Shown: positions 16,080 through 25,072 of the stretch, in pieces
Position numbering within the stretch: position 1 is the stretch's first letter
How the letters are laid out: every line of letters starts with the position of its first letter
DNA from: Paenibacillus sp. AN1007
GTDB lineage: Bacteria; Bacillota; Bacilli; Paenibacillales; Paenibacillaceae
DNA: 64,000 bases
Reading direction: 5' to 3'
NCBI RefSeq assembly: GCF_040702995.1
Contig: NZ_CP159992.1
Span: 1,017,501-1,081,500, forward strand
The notes under the pieces: model-generated
Told to the model about the DNA's origin: nothing
The model's database searches: none
What the model saw: the letters and a program-made list of their open reading frames with translations, nothing else
Translations under genes and position numbers: made by a program

Positions 16080-18731
16080 CTAAGCCGCCGCGGTTTGTTT
16101 GCCGCGATTACGAATCCATTTGATAACATCCATCAAAATAACGGCACCAAGTGCAAGGCCGCCAGCGATCAGAAACTCATCCCAGCCGAATGTGTCAGGG
16201 ATGGCAAAGATGCCGCGAATACCCGGAATCAGTGTAATGCCGTAGAGGCAGAGACACACCACGATCGAACCAAGCACAAATTTGTTGGTCAGGAAGCCAA
16301 CCTGGAAGATGGTCTGAGTGTTGGAGCGGGCCGCAAAGGTTTGCAAACTGCGTGCCAGTATTAGTGTAGTGAACGCCATCGCGACACTAATCTCTTCCGA
16401 GATGCCGAGTCCGATATACTGCGATATAATCACGGCAGCGCCGATCAGCACCCCGCGTGTAATCACGGCCTGCAGCGTCCCTCCAGCAAAAATGCCCTCA
16501 TTGATGTCCCGCGGCTTGCGCCGCATCACATCGGGTTCAGCCTTCTCCGTGCCAAGCGCAATAGCTGGCAGCGAGTCGTTAACTAGATTGATAAACAGCA
16601 GCTGCAGCGCTGTGAATGGATTGACCCAGCCGACAACCAGTGCGAAGAGGATGGCGATAATGGCGCCGAGGTTCCCGGCGAACAGATAGGCAATGGCCTT
16701 TTTAATATTATCAAATACCATTCGTCCAACACTGACTGCATTCACGATGGATACAAAATTATCATCGGTCAGAATCATCGCTGCCGCATCTTTGGCGACA
16801 TCTGTTCCACTGCCCATGGCTACGCCGATATCGGCCTGTTTCAGTGCAGGTGCGTCGTTGACACCATCTCCGGTCATGGCTGCAATTTTGCCTTTACGCT
16901 GCCATGCACGTACGATCCGGATTTTGTTTTCGGGGGACACCCGTGCATAAACAGAGATGTGCTCCAGCTGCCCATCCAGCTCTTCATCGGTCATCTTATC
17001 CAGCTCGGCGCCGGTGATTGCGAGGTCGCCTTTGTCAGCCAACCCAATGTCAATACCGATGGCCTGGGCCGTTGTTTTGTGGTCGCCTGTGATCATGATG
17101 GTGCGAATACCCGCTTTTTTCGATTCCTCAATCGAGCCGTATACCGCTTCACGCGGTGGATCAATCATGGCGGTCAAACCCACTAATGTCAGATCGGATT
17201 CATCTTCTGGAGTGATTTCTTTTTTATCATCAAAACGTTTGTATGCATAAGCAAGCACCCGAAAGGCACGTTTGGAGAAGGCTTCATTCTTCTCTTCAAA
17301 CTGGGTGCGAATCTCCGGGGTCAGGGGCCGCACTTCGCCGTGGATAAATACATGGCTGCAGCGGCTGAACAGTACATCCGGTCCGCCTTTGGTCAGCAGT
17401 GCAGTCTGTCCCTCAAAGGTGTGTACGGTGCTCATCAGCTTGCGATCCGAGTCAAAAGGAAGCTCGGCTTCCCGCGGAAACTGATCACGGATTTCGTTGT
17501 AATCCTTGTTCACACGGTTGCTGAAAGCGATGAGTGCAACCTCGGTGGGGTCGCCAAGTGCCTTGCCTTCCTGGTTGATGTTCGAATCGTTGCAGAGCAC
17601 GGCAATATGCAGGAGCCGACGTTCCTCTTCCGACCATTCGGCGGGATCATCAGGGAATTCGTCTTTGGTGCCGTGAGGGATGTAATAATCCACAACGGTC
17701 ATTTTATTTTGAGTAAGTGTACCCGTTTTGTCCGTGCAGATAATACTTGCCGATCCCAGTGCTTCCACTGCAGGCAATCTGCGAATAATGGCATGCTGCT
17801 TGGCCATCCTGCTCGTACCGAGGGACAATACGATGGTTACAATGGAGGAGAGTGCTTCTGGGATGGCGGCTACAGCAACGGCTACAGCAAACATTAATGC
17901 ATTAACAAGCGATGGGCCGATATTTTCGGTGCCCTCCGTCAGCCACACCCGTCCAGCTTCAATGGCAAAAATAAGAATCGACAGGCCGAGAATAAAGAAA
18001 CCCAACTTTTTGCTGAACGATTCCAGCTTGCGCTGCAGCGGTGTTTCCTTGGCTTCTGCATTTTCGATCAATTCGGCAATTTTACCGATTTCGGTTTTCA
18101 GTGCCGTACCTGTAATAACGATTGTGCCGCGACCGTACACAACTAGCGACCCGCTGAATGCCATGTTGCACCGATCTCCAATTCCGGCTTCTTCATGAAT
18201 GATATCGGCATGTTTCTCTGCTGCTTCGGATTCCCCGGTCAGCATGCCTTCATTAATTTTCAGACTGCCCGATTCCAGAATGCGTCCGTCCGCCGGTACA
18301 TAATCTCCCGCATCTAACAATACGATATCGCCCGGAACGAGTTCACGTGCAGGAAGGGTTTGTTTCTGTCCATCTCGAATCACCTTGGCCTCCGGGGCAG
18401 ACATCTGCCGAAGGGCATCCAGGGAGCTCTCCGCCTTCTTGGTCTGTACAACGCTGATGACAGCGTTAAGCAGAATAACGAGAAAGATGATCAGGGATTC
18501 GATCAGATGTCCAAGCACAATCTGTACAGCCGCTGCGATCAGAAGCACGATGACCATCGGGTCTTTAAAATTTTCCAGGAACAATTTCCAGATCGGCGCT
18601 GCGTCTTTTCCCTTTAGCTCGTTATATCCTGCCGATTCTAACCTCTTTGCTGCTTCGGACGTGGCAAGTCCTTGTTCGGAACTCTGAACGTCCTGCAGTA
18701 CTTCCACTGAACTATGTCTGTAGTGTTGCAA
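16080..18731 (-). CDS. Calcium-translocating P-type ATPase
   Basis: TTG start behind GAGGAG. 883 aa, the size of bacterial SERCA/PMCA-like pumps. In order: actuator TGES, M4 AAIPEALSSIVTI, phosphorylation site DKTGTLT, nucleotide-domain KGGPDVL, TGDHKTTA, hinge TGDGVNDAPALKQADIGVAM, and M6 NLVNDSLPA. M4 reads PEAL where many Ca pumps read PEGL. M4 and M6 keep one acidic ligand each, as in one-Ca2+ bacterial pumps such as Listeria LMCA1. It exports Ca2+ from the cytoplasm. The gene upstream on the same strand encodes a probable beta/gamma-crystallin. Confidence 0.93.
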   Translation of the reverse strand: MQHYRHSSVEVLQDVQSSEQGLATSEAAKRLESAGYNELKGKDAAPIWKLFLENFKDPMVIVLLIAAAVQIVLGHLIESLIIFLVILLNAVISVVQTKKAESSLDALRQMSAPEAKVIRDGQKQTLPARELVPGDIVLLDAGDYVPADGRILESGSLKINEGMLTGESEAAEKHADIIHEEAGIGDRCNMAFSGSLVVYGRGTIVITGTALKTEIGKIAELIENAEAKETPLQRKLESFSKKLGFFILGLSILIFAIEAGRVWLTEGTENIGPSLVNALMFAVAVAVAAIPEALSSIVTIVLSLGTSRMAKQHAIIRRLPAVEALGSASIICTDKTGTLTQNKMTVVDYYIPHGTKDEFPDDPAEWSEEERRLLHIAVLCNDSNINQEGKALGDPTEVALIAFSNRVNKDYNEIRDQFPREAELPFDSDRKLMSTVHTFEGQTALLTKGGPDVLFSRCSHVFIHGEVRPLTPEIRTQFEEKNEAFSKRAFRVLAYAYKRFDDKKEITPEDESDLTLVGLTAMIDPPREAVYGSIEESKKAGIRTIMITGDHKTTAQAIGIDIGLADKGDLAITGAELDKMTDEELDGQLEHISVYARVSPENKIRIVRAWQRKGKIAAMTGDGVNDAPALKQADIGVAMGSGTDVAKDAAAMILTDDNFVSIVNAVSVGRMVFDNIKKAIAYLFAGNLGAIIAILFALVVGWVNPFTALQLLFINLVNDSLPAIALGTEKAEPDVMRRKPRDINEGIFAGGTLQAVITRGVLIGAAVIISQYIGLGISEEISVAMAFTTLILARSLQTFAARSNTQTIFQVGFLTNKFVLGSIVVCLCLYGITLIPGIRGIFAIPDTFGWDEFLIAGGLALGAVILMDVIKWIRNRGKQTAAA

Positions 18732-18877
18732 TCGACCAGCTCCTCGACATGTGATTTATATGTGTATTACCCGAACGAACAAAAGCTAGAACCGCCAAAT
18801 GATGTTGTTTTTCAACATTTCATATGTAGTTTGACGATAGGCCTGGGCAGCATCAGCTGTCTATGTCATTATTCATA

Positions 18878-18912
18878 ATTCCAGTGATACTTATGCGCAG
18901 CACCACTGGAAT
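18878..18912. other. Hairpin between crystallin-like gene and Ca-ATPase
   Basis: Perfect 9-bp inverted repeat ATTCCAGTG / CACTGGAAT with a 17-base loop, without a T-run. It may be an operator or an RNA stability element. The rest of 18732-18954 shows only a small ATGTTG-ttttt-CAACAT-type hairpin. Confidence 0.45.
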
Positions 18913-18954
18913 GAAAGGTTTGATTTTTGATACAGAAGAGACTCTTAGCTTGGC

Positions 18955-19326
18955 TTAAATCAAGCGAAAGCCGGGAGGCAGTTGACCTGTCCGCTGGATT
19001 CTTCGAATCTGTGCTGCAGTTAAGCGTCGGTTGGACGAAATCAAGGATGCAGCGTCGCTTCTTCTAAAGAAATCATCCAGATCGCGGATGCTGCGATTTC
19101 CCCGGAGGATCACAAAGTTCCCCCGAAAACGAGAACGATCAAACAAAACAAGGGTAGCGTTTGGATTGGTAGAGAAGAAACGCAGACTTTCGATTCCGGT
19201 CAATACAGCATCCAAATCCGAAATCCCCAGATTGCCGCGATAGACTCTTCGTAAACCTCTGAAATTCTCCTGGCTGTAAACAGCGAGCCGAGGATACCTC
19301 TGCAGGATCGGTAATGGTCGAAGCAT
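18955..19326 (-). CDS. Probable beta/gamma-crystallin-fold protein
   Basis: ATG start behind GGGGGAA. 123 aa, no signal peptide, very Arg-rich. Two Greek-key-like repeats are visible: LAVYSQENFRGLRRVYRG...IESLRFF (about 14-50) and LVLFDRSRFRGNFVILRG...AASLIS (about 58-96). Both keep the (Y/F)xxxxFRG signature of beta/gamma-crystallins. The Ca-binding N/D-N/D-x-x-S/T-S signature is only partly kept (TGIESL, SDAASL), so Ca2+ binding is uncertain. A basic C-terminal tail ends in PPGFRLI. Its neighbour is a Ca2+ pump. I recognise the fold from the repeats only. Confidence 0.65.
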   Translation of the reverse strand: MLRPLPILQRYPRLAVYSQENFRGLRRVYRGNLGISDLDAVLTGIESLRFFSTNPNATLVLFDRSRFRGNFVILRGNRSIRDLDDFFRRSDAASLISSNRRLTAAQIRRIQRTGQLPPGFRLI

Positions 19327-19471
19327 GACATATTCCCCCTTTGCTTGTAGAGCATCTGCCCGTAGGGTCAGAATACTCTGCTCTCAAAGTATGCTGCGGA
19401 ACTGGTAATTGGTTGGATGATAGTCTTAGATAAATTAAAAAAGGTAGAATATGGTTGTTAGTTTACAAAAC

Positions 19472-19487
19472 TGTGTGTAATATCACA
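19472..19487 (+). promoter_or_regulatory. FNR/Rex-like operator upstream of hcp
   Basis: TGTGT-GTAATA-TCACA matches 9 of 10 positions of the FNR half-sites TGTGA-N6-TCACA. The flanks also fit the Rex consensus TTGTGA-N6-TCACAA. Either would tie hcp to low oxygen or high NADH. No clean -35/-10 pair was found. Confidence 0.6.
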
Positions 19488-19557
19488 ATTGTCTTCCCTC
19501 AGCTCTGTTACGCTGTTTCATAACGAAGAGAGTTAATATGGTTTGGAGGGAATTTAT

Positions 19558-20850
19558 ATGTTTTGTTATCAATGTGAACAGACGCCAAGCGGTGGATGTA
19601 AAGTGATTGGGGTCTGTGGTAAAAATGAAACGATTGCCAGTTTGCAGGATACGATGATCTTTGCCCTGAAAGGGATCGCTGCTTACGCAACACACGCTCG
19701 TCAGCTGGGGTATACCGATCCGGAAGTGGATCGGATTACACACGAAGCTTTATATATGACACTTACGAACTCGAACTTTAATCAGCAGGAACATCTGGAC
19801 ATGGCGATGAAAGTCGGAAATGCTGCAATTCGGATCATGGATGTGCTGGATCGTGCACATACCGATCGATTTGGTATTCCGCAGCCGATCACAGTGAGTC
19901 AGAACCAGATTGAAGGTCAATGTATCGTTGTAACAGGTCACAATTTATATGCGCTGGAGGAACTGCTGCGCCAGACAGAAGGCAAGGGCATCAACATTTA
20001 CACGCACTCGGAAATGCTTCCCGCACACGGATATCCAGCGTTGAAGAAGTACGCACACCTCAAAGGGAATATCGGTAAAGCCTGGTACGATCAGCGCAGA
20101 CTGTTTGAGGAATTCCCGGGTGCCATTTTGGCAACAACGAACTGTGTCATGCCCATCAAAGGTACATATGCGGATCGTTTCTTCTCGTACGAAGTGGCAG
20201 GACTTGAAGGTGTAACGAAGATTACGGGAGAGGATTTCTCGCCACTTATCGAACGTGCGCTGTCACTGCCGGCGGCGAATGTACAATCCGAACAGGTGTT
20301 AACGACAGGTTACCACCATGAGACGGTGATTGGACTTGCACCGGAGATTATCCAGGCAGTCAAAGACGGACATATCCGGCGCTTCTTCGTCATTGCAGGA
20401 TGCGATGCACCGGGCAAGGGCGGCAGCTACTACCGCGAGCTTGCAACATCCCTGCCGAATGATACCGTCATTCTCACCACCTCTTGCGGCAAATTCCGGT
20501 TTAATGATGTGGATTACGGTACCGTTGGGGACACAGGTATTCCGCGGTATATCGACCTCGGACAATGCAACAACTCAGGTTCAACGGTTAAAATTGCGAT
20601 GGCTTTGGCTGATGCTTTTGGCTGTACGGTGAATGAGCTTCCTGTGAGCATCGTATTGTCGTGGTTTGAGCAAAAAGCAGTAGCTATTCTTCTCGGTCTG
20701 TTCAGCCTTGGCATTCAGGATATCCGGATTGGACCGAAGCCGCCTGAATTTATTTCAGAAGGTGTACTGGATGTTCTTGTAGACCTGTTCGGCTTGAAAC
20801 TGATCACGACAGCGGAAGAAGATATGAATGCGATGCTGGCTTTGTCCTAA
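19558..20850 (+). CDS. hcp: Hybrid cluster protein (class III)
   Basis: ATG start behind TTTGGAGGGAA. 430 aa. The N-terminal cysteines follow C-x2-C-x7-C-x5-C (FCYQCEQ, GGCKVIGVCGK), binding the [4Fe-4S] cluster. The C-terminal part keeps hybrid-cluster ligands (CVMPI, GCDAPGKG, TTSCGKFRFN, GQCNNSG). It is about 110 residues shorter than class I/II proteins, fitting class III. Hcp reduces NO to N2O, or hydroxylamine in vitro, and protects anaerobic cells from nitrosative stress. No hcr reductase gene is adjacent. Confidence 0.95.
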   Translation: MFCYQCEQTPSGGCKVIGVCGKNETIASLQDTMIFALKGIAAYATHARQLGYTDPEVDRITHEALYMTLTNSNFNQQEHLDMAMKVGNAAIRIMDVLDRAHTDRFGIPQPITVSQNQIEGQCIVVTGHNLYALEELLRQTEGKGINIYTHSEMLPAHGYPALKKYAHLKGNIGKAWYDQRRLFEEFPGAILATTNCVMPIKGTYADRFFSYEVAGLEGVTKITGEDFSPLIERALSLPAANVQSEQVLTTGYHHETVIGLAPEIIQAVKDGHIRRFFVIAGCDAPGKGGSYYRELATSLPNDTVILTTSCGKFRFNDVDYGTVGDTGIPRYIDLGQCNNSGSTVKIAMALADAFGCTVNELPVSIVLSWFEQKAVAILLGLFSLGIQDIRIGPKPPEFISEGVLDVLVDLFGLKLITTAEEDMNAMLALS

Positions 20851-20936
20851 GAGCTGAGTAAGCTGCGTAATCAGGATGAGCAGGCGGGATAAAAGCTGTG
20901 ATAAAAATGCCAGAGGATACAAGAAGAACAGCAAAG

Positions 20937-20960
20937 CCGTGCATATTGCACGGTTTTTTT
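20937..20960 (+). terminator. Intrinsic terminator after hcp
   Basis: Perfect CCGTGCA / TGCACGG stem, TAT loop, seven T. Confidence 0.9.
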
Positions 20961-21109
20961 GCGCTGTTGCCATGTTTGTGCAGGATCAGCTTTACTTCAG
21001 GTAAACCACAAGACAGGCTTGCATTAGAACATTCGTTTTCCAGCAATAGGTCCATATACCTTGTACGAATAGACATGAAAATGTAAGGGGAATTAGTTTT
21101 TTTATCCTA

Positions 21110-21137
21110 TTGAAGTTTTTTCATGGAAATGTATATA
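21110..21137 (+). promoter_or_regulatory. Promoter of the PTS-permease-like gene
   Basis: TTGAAG (21110-21115), 16-base spacer, TATATA (21132-21137). No RAT, terminator or cre site follows, unlike true beta-glucoside PTS operons. The rest of the 20851-21193 gap holds only the hcp terminator. Confidence 0.5.
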
Positions 21138-21193
21138 TAGATAAAGGCACATCATAAAACACGGGTTTACCGTATCTTAAGGAGATTATACAG

Positions 21194-22585
21194 ATGTATG
21201 ACAATCTAATTGACGAATGGTTAAAGCTTGCGGGAGGTAGGGAAAATATCATACGGATCGAGCAGGATCTGGAAACAACCACACTCACTTTAAAAGATAG
21301 AATGCGAATGGATTTGTCATATACTACCTCAATTGGGGTAGAAGCAGATATCCAGTTCACTGGTGGACAATGCCGATTGAGATTAAGGGATGAATCGGGT
21401 GCTATTTATGATTCCCTGCAGGAAATGGGCATCGGAAGTCAAGACAAGACAAGCCTTCAAGAAGCAATGTCTAAGATAAAAGGCAAGTTTTCAGTGATGC
21501 AGTTTGTGTCCAGCGTGTTCAGACCTTTAATGCCTGTCATTCTCGGTGCAGCTGTGATCAAAATTATAACTGCTCTGATTCTGTTTATCGATTCTTTAGG
21601 CTCTGAAGGTTCTTCGTCCTTGATGGACAACCAGACATTCACGATCTTTAGGATAATTGGAGATAGTGCTTTGTATCTGCTGCCCGTGTTGGCTGCCGTC
21701 AGCACTGCTTACAGGTTAAAGAGTAATATCTATGCTGCCGCAGTCATTGGCGGATTTATGTTTTATCCAGAGGTGGCCCCGTTATTTTCAGGTGAAAAAG
21801 AAGTATATTTTCTCGGTCAGCAGCTGGCTTCGCAGCTTACATTTTATTCGTCGATCCTTTGGGTGATGCTGACGGTCTGCGCAGCCGCTTATCTGGAGAG
21901 AGGCATCGCACGACTAAACCTGAAAGGGTTAACTGTAGGCCTCGCTCCTTTTTTGACTTTGCTGATTCTTGTTCCATTCATGCTTCTGGTCTTGGGATAC
22001 GCTGCTCAATGGTTGGATGAGAAACTGCCGCCCATTGTGGAGACGAACGTCGCTGATGCTCCGATCCTGACTTTGGTCTTGTTGGGTGCATTTTTCGTGT
22101 TGATATGGATGATTGGACTTCCATCTTTACTGCTTCCTGTGATCTTGAACGAACTGTTGATGAACAGTTCATCTTTACTGCTCTCAGGCATGTTGGCCGC
22201 CGTGGTTGCACAAGCTGGAGCCTCCCTTGCCGCTGGACTGCGCTCAAAAGAAGCATCATTCCGCAGCATGGCATTCTGTGCATCGGGAACAGCTCTATTC
22301 GGCATTATTGAGCCCGCACTGTATGCAGTCAATATGAGAAGGAAATCTTCGTTCTTTGCGGCCATGCTGGGCGGGGCTGCAGGCGGGCTTTATTTTGGAT
22401 GGTTATCTGTTGGTGCATTTGCATTAGGGGGAAGTTCCAGCTTGCTGGAGCTGCCGCTGTATATAAAGCCGGGCAGTCTTAATCTGCTTCATGCTTCTGT
22501 GGGGGTTGTGATCTCGTTTGCAGTTTCTTGTGTGCTGACCTATATTTTTTCTGGAAAAAGAGACAAAAGCACTGTTTCTCATTGA
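21194..22585 (+). CDS. Degenerate glucoside-PTS EIIBC-like membrane protein
   Basis: ATG start behind AAGGAGATT. 463 aa. Residues about 1-85 resemble an EIIB domain (LAGGRENIIRIEQDLETTTLTLKD), but the phospho-acceptor Cys, expected in the HCxTRLR-type motif, is replaced: the aligned stretch is QDLETTTL. Residues about 100-455 form an EIIC-like membrane domain with about ten hydrophobic segments and a near-normal FGIIEPALYA (usual GITEPALYG). There is no EIIA. The protein cannot phosphorylate sugar by the usual route. It could be a facilitator, a sensor, or a decaying gene, but the frame is intact. Confidence 0.8.
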   Translation: MYDNLIDEWLKLAGGRENIIRIEQDLETTTLTLKDRMRMDLSYTTSIGVEADIQFTGGQCRLRLRDESGAIYDSLQEMGIGSQDKTSLQEAMSKIKGKFSVMQFVSSVFRPLMPVILGAAVIKIITALILFIDSLGSEGSSSLMDNQTFTIFRIIGDSALYLLPVLAAVSTAYRLKSNIYAAAVIGGFMFYPEVAPLFSGEKEVYFLGQQLASQLTFYSSILWVMLTVCAAAYLERGIARLNLKGLTVGLAPFLTLLILVPFMLLVLGYAAQWLDEKLPPIVETNVADAPILTLVLLGAFFVLIWMIGLPSLLLPVILNELLMNSSSLLLSGMLAAVVAQAGASLAAGLRSKEASFRSMAFCASGTALFGIIEPALYAVNMRRKSSFFAAMLGGAAGGLYFGWLSVGAFALGGSSSLLELPLYIKPGSLNLLHASVGVVISFAVSCVLTYIFSGKRDKSTVSH

Positions 22586-22647
22586 TTTGAATCAAGGCAC
22601 CTATCCGTCTTTTTAGTCAAAATAGAGACATAAGGACAAAGGAAGGG

Positions 22648-23109
22648 ATGGCGCTGCAGATGTTAAATTATACGTTTGAAGATATGAAGCAGATGAATCG
22701 GAAACAATTAGGAGACACGGTTCCGCTGGAGCTGTTTCGCACCATTCGGTTGATCGGACTTCATCAGGGGCTTCCTATGGGTGGCAAAGGAACGACACTT
22801 ACCGTCGGGCGTAAAATAGGTGAGAATCTGCCTGTACAGACCGTGGAAGAACTGCTTCAGCTGTTTGAAGATCTACGGATCGGTATTCCCCGGATCGTAG
22901 AAAAAAGCGAGCATAAGATGGTTGTGGCGGTGGATGACTGTTTCTGCAAAGGACTGCCGGCGCTTGAAGAAGAAAAAATGGTCTGTGATCTGGAAGGTGC
23001 AATTCTTGAAGGAGCACTGACCAAAATGCTGCAGCGCAGAGTTTCGGTGAAAGAAACCAAATGTAATGTGAGCGGCGATGAATACTGTGAATATGAAATC
23101 AAGATGTAA
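22648..23109 (+). CDS. V4R (4-vinyl reductase-like) domain protein
   Basis: ATG 22648 directly follows GGAAGGG; ATG 22660 is an alternative with better spacing. About 153 aa. The C-terminal half carries the V4R signature (KETKCNVSGDEYCEYEI) and the conserved DDCFCKGLP and VCDLEGAILEGAL segments, five Cys in all. V4R domains bind small molecules or metals and serve as sensors. Stand-alone forms have no assigned function. Confidence 0.75.
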   Translation: MALQMLNYTFEDMKQMNRKQLGDTVPLELFRTIRLIGLHQGLPMGGKGTTLTVGRKIGENLPVQTVEELLQLFEDLRIGIPRIVEKSEHKMVVAVDDCFCKGLPALEEEKMVCDLEGAILEGALTKMLQRRVSVKETKCNVSGDEYCEYEIKM

Positions 23110-23297
23110 TTGGAGTTGTCTTGCTTTAGAATTAACGTCAAGTAAGCAGGAACCTTCGATAGACAGGGTAGGTATGAGCTGACATGTAATCTCAGCGAAG
23201 AACCAAAAATGTGAATATATAGTGAAATAGATCTGGTTATGGACCGGTAAGTCTCCTTTTCTTGTATAATCAGAAGGGATAAGAAGGGAGCTTCCAG

Positions 23298-23840
23298 ATG
23301 AAAAAACCGTTATGGATCATGGTCAGTGCTGTCATTGTAATCGTATTGGGAACGTATATCACTGCTAATAAGGCAGGCCAAGAGAATACCGAGCAGGCTG
23401 AGATGTCCGATATTCCAAAGCTGGTTGAGGAGATCAGTACAGGCCGAACGAAACCGCAGTCTGCTTCGATTAGTGCAGCAGCCTTGATGGTAACAGAGGC
23501 GGACGGACGGAAAGTAACCTATGATCTGCCAGAAGATCAATTTTTCCTGTCGATTGCTCCGTATGTGCAGCAGACACATCCCTGTGAAATTCACAGTTTA
23601 ACCGGCTGCCAGGGAGAGATGGCAGATGAGGAATTCACGGTGACGATTCAGGACTCCGAAGGCAGTACCTTGATGAAGAATGAAGTGCTGCAGTCCGGAA
23701 CGAACGGATTTATGGACTTTTGGGTGCCAAGAGATCGAACGTATCTGATTCGTATTGAACAAGGCGGGAAAGCAGCTGAAACGCAGTTGTCTACATACCA
23801 AACGGACCAGACCTGCATCACCACAATGCAGCTAATCTAA
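23298..23840 (+). CDS. cueP: CueP-family copper-binding protein
   Basis: ATG start behind AAGGGAG. 180 aa. An N-terminal hydrophobic anchor (about 5-22, no lipobox) places it outside the membrane. The body matches CueP: PEDQFFLSIAPYVQQTHPC, HSLTGCQGE, FMDFWVPRDRTYLI and the C-terminal TCITTMQL. The three Cys motifs (HPC, TGCQ, TCITT) are those of the family. In Salmonella CueP binds periplasmic copper and helps load CuZn superoxide dismutase. No other copper gene is adjacent here. Confidence 0.92.
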   Translation: MKKPLWIMVSAVIVIVLGTYITANKAGQENTEQAEMSDIPKLVEEISTGRTKPQSASISAAALMVTEADGRKVTYDLPEDQFFLSIAPYVQQTHPCEIHSLTGCQGEMADEEFTVTIQDSEGSTLMKNEVLQSGTNGFMDFWVPRDRTYLIRIEQGGKAAETQLSTYQTDQTCITTMQLI

Positions 23841-23919
23841 CGGGAGTTCTACACGAGCGCGAGTTAAACTGACCTTAAGCTGAATATGATCTCATGAGAA
23901 ACAAGGACAGAATAGATCA

Positions 23920-23957
23920 GGAAAGGACGGCCTCAGGGTCCGTTCTTTCCTTTTTTT
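23920..23957 (+). terminator. Intrinsic terminator after cueP
   Basis: GGAAAGGACGG / CCGTTCTTTCC stem with one mismatch, seven T. Confidence 0.85.
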
Positions 23958-23992
23958 AATGCGGTGAAAAATGTGAAAATTATGAGACAACG

Positions 23993-24036
23993 TTGACAAA
24001 AAAGAATTCCATAGGTGATAATGATAATTGTTATCA
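23993..24036 (+). promoter_or_regulatory. Fur-box promoter of the siderophore uptake operon
   Basis: TTGACA (23993-23998), 17-base spacer, TGATAA (24016-24021). TGATAATGATAATTGTTATCA (24016-24036) covers the -10 and matches the overlapping Fur 7-1-7 boxes, so iron repression is expected. Confidence 0.9.
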
Positions 24037-24069
24037 TATAAATACATACAGACAGAGGAGACAAGAAAG

Positions 24070-25072
24070 ATGAAAAAAGGGTTACATGCACTACTAGTCA
24101 TGATGGCATTTGTTTTGGTGCTGGCAGGATGCGGTAAGAACGCTGCAGCTCCAGAACCAAGTAAAGATACAGTTTCGGGCGGTGCTCCTGCTGAAGAGTC
24201 TGCTGGCCCGGTTACCGTGCAGCATAAACGTGGGGAACTGAAACTGGACAAGCCTGCTAAACGTGTTGTCACACTGGAATGGACGTACACAGAGGATGTT
24301 GTTGCTTTAGGAGTTCAGCCTGTAGGGAACGCAGACAATGCCAACTATAAAGTGTATGTAACGAATGAAGCGGCTCTGGATGATAGCGTTACAGATATCG
24401 GAACACGCAGTGAGCCGAATATGGAGGCAATTGCAGCACTTAAGCCGGATCTGATCATTGCTAACGCAGACAACAATTCAAACGTGTATGAACAATTGAA
24501 AGCTATTGCTCCAACACTGGAGTTTGATCCATACGAAGGCGACGGTTACAACTATGAGAAGATGACGACCATTTTTAATACCATTGCAACCGCTCTGGGT
24601 AAAGAAGATAAGGCCAAAGAAGTGTTGAACAATCTGGATCAGCATTATGCCGAAGCAAAAGAAAAGCTGGCTGCGAGCCGGAAAAGATAACTTCCATTTT
24701 GCACTGACACAGGCCTTCACTTATCAAAATGCAGCTTCCCTGCGTATGTTCACCGACAATTCGGTCGTGGTGGGCACCTTGAACAAGATTGGCATGGTGA
24801 ATGATTGGCAGCCGGACAAACTTGAAAACTATGGTTTCACCACAGTGGGTATCGAAGCATTATCCAAAGTGCAGGACAGTAATTTTATCTATATTACGCA
24901 GCCAGATGATGACGTATTTGGCACAGCGATGAAAAATAACTCGGTATGGAACGGTCTGAACTTTGTGAAAGAAAAGCGCACATACCAACTGGGCAGTACA
25001 ACGTGGACATTTGGCGGACCGATTTCTTCCAAGGTGCTGGTTGACGGTGTGGTCGAGGAGATTACCAAATGA
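24070..25072 (+). pseudogene. Siderophore-binding lipoprotein, one-base frameshift
   Basis: ATG behind AGAGGAGA. A lipoprotein signal ends in LAGC (Cys 19-20). The FecB-like domain begins RVVTLEWTYTEDVVALG (siderophore-binding protein family), reads to about residue 201, then stops at 24690. The rest continues in the +1 frame (DNFHFALTQAFTYQNAASL... to VVEEITK, stop 25072). One extra A at 24676 explains it; without it the joint reads KLAAAGKDNFHF. The second lobe is therefore lost unless this is a sequencing error. The stop overlaps the permease start (ATGA), so the operon layout is intact. Confidence 0.85.

Noticed and set aside
17340..17897. 185-codon frame opposite the Ca2+-ATPase
   Set aside because: It mirrors conserved ATPase sequence; no start signal or independent homology visible.
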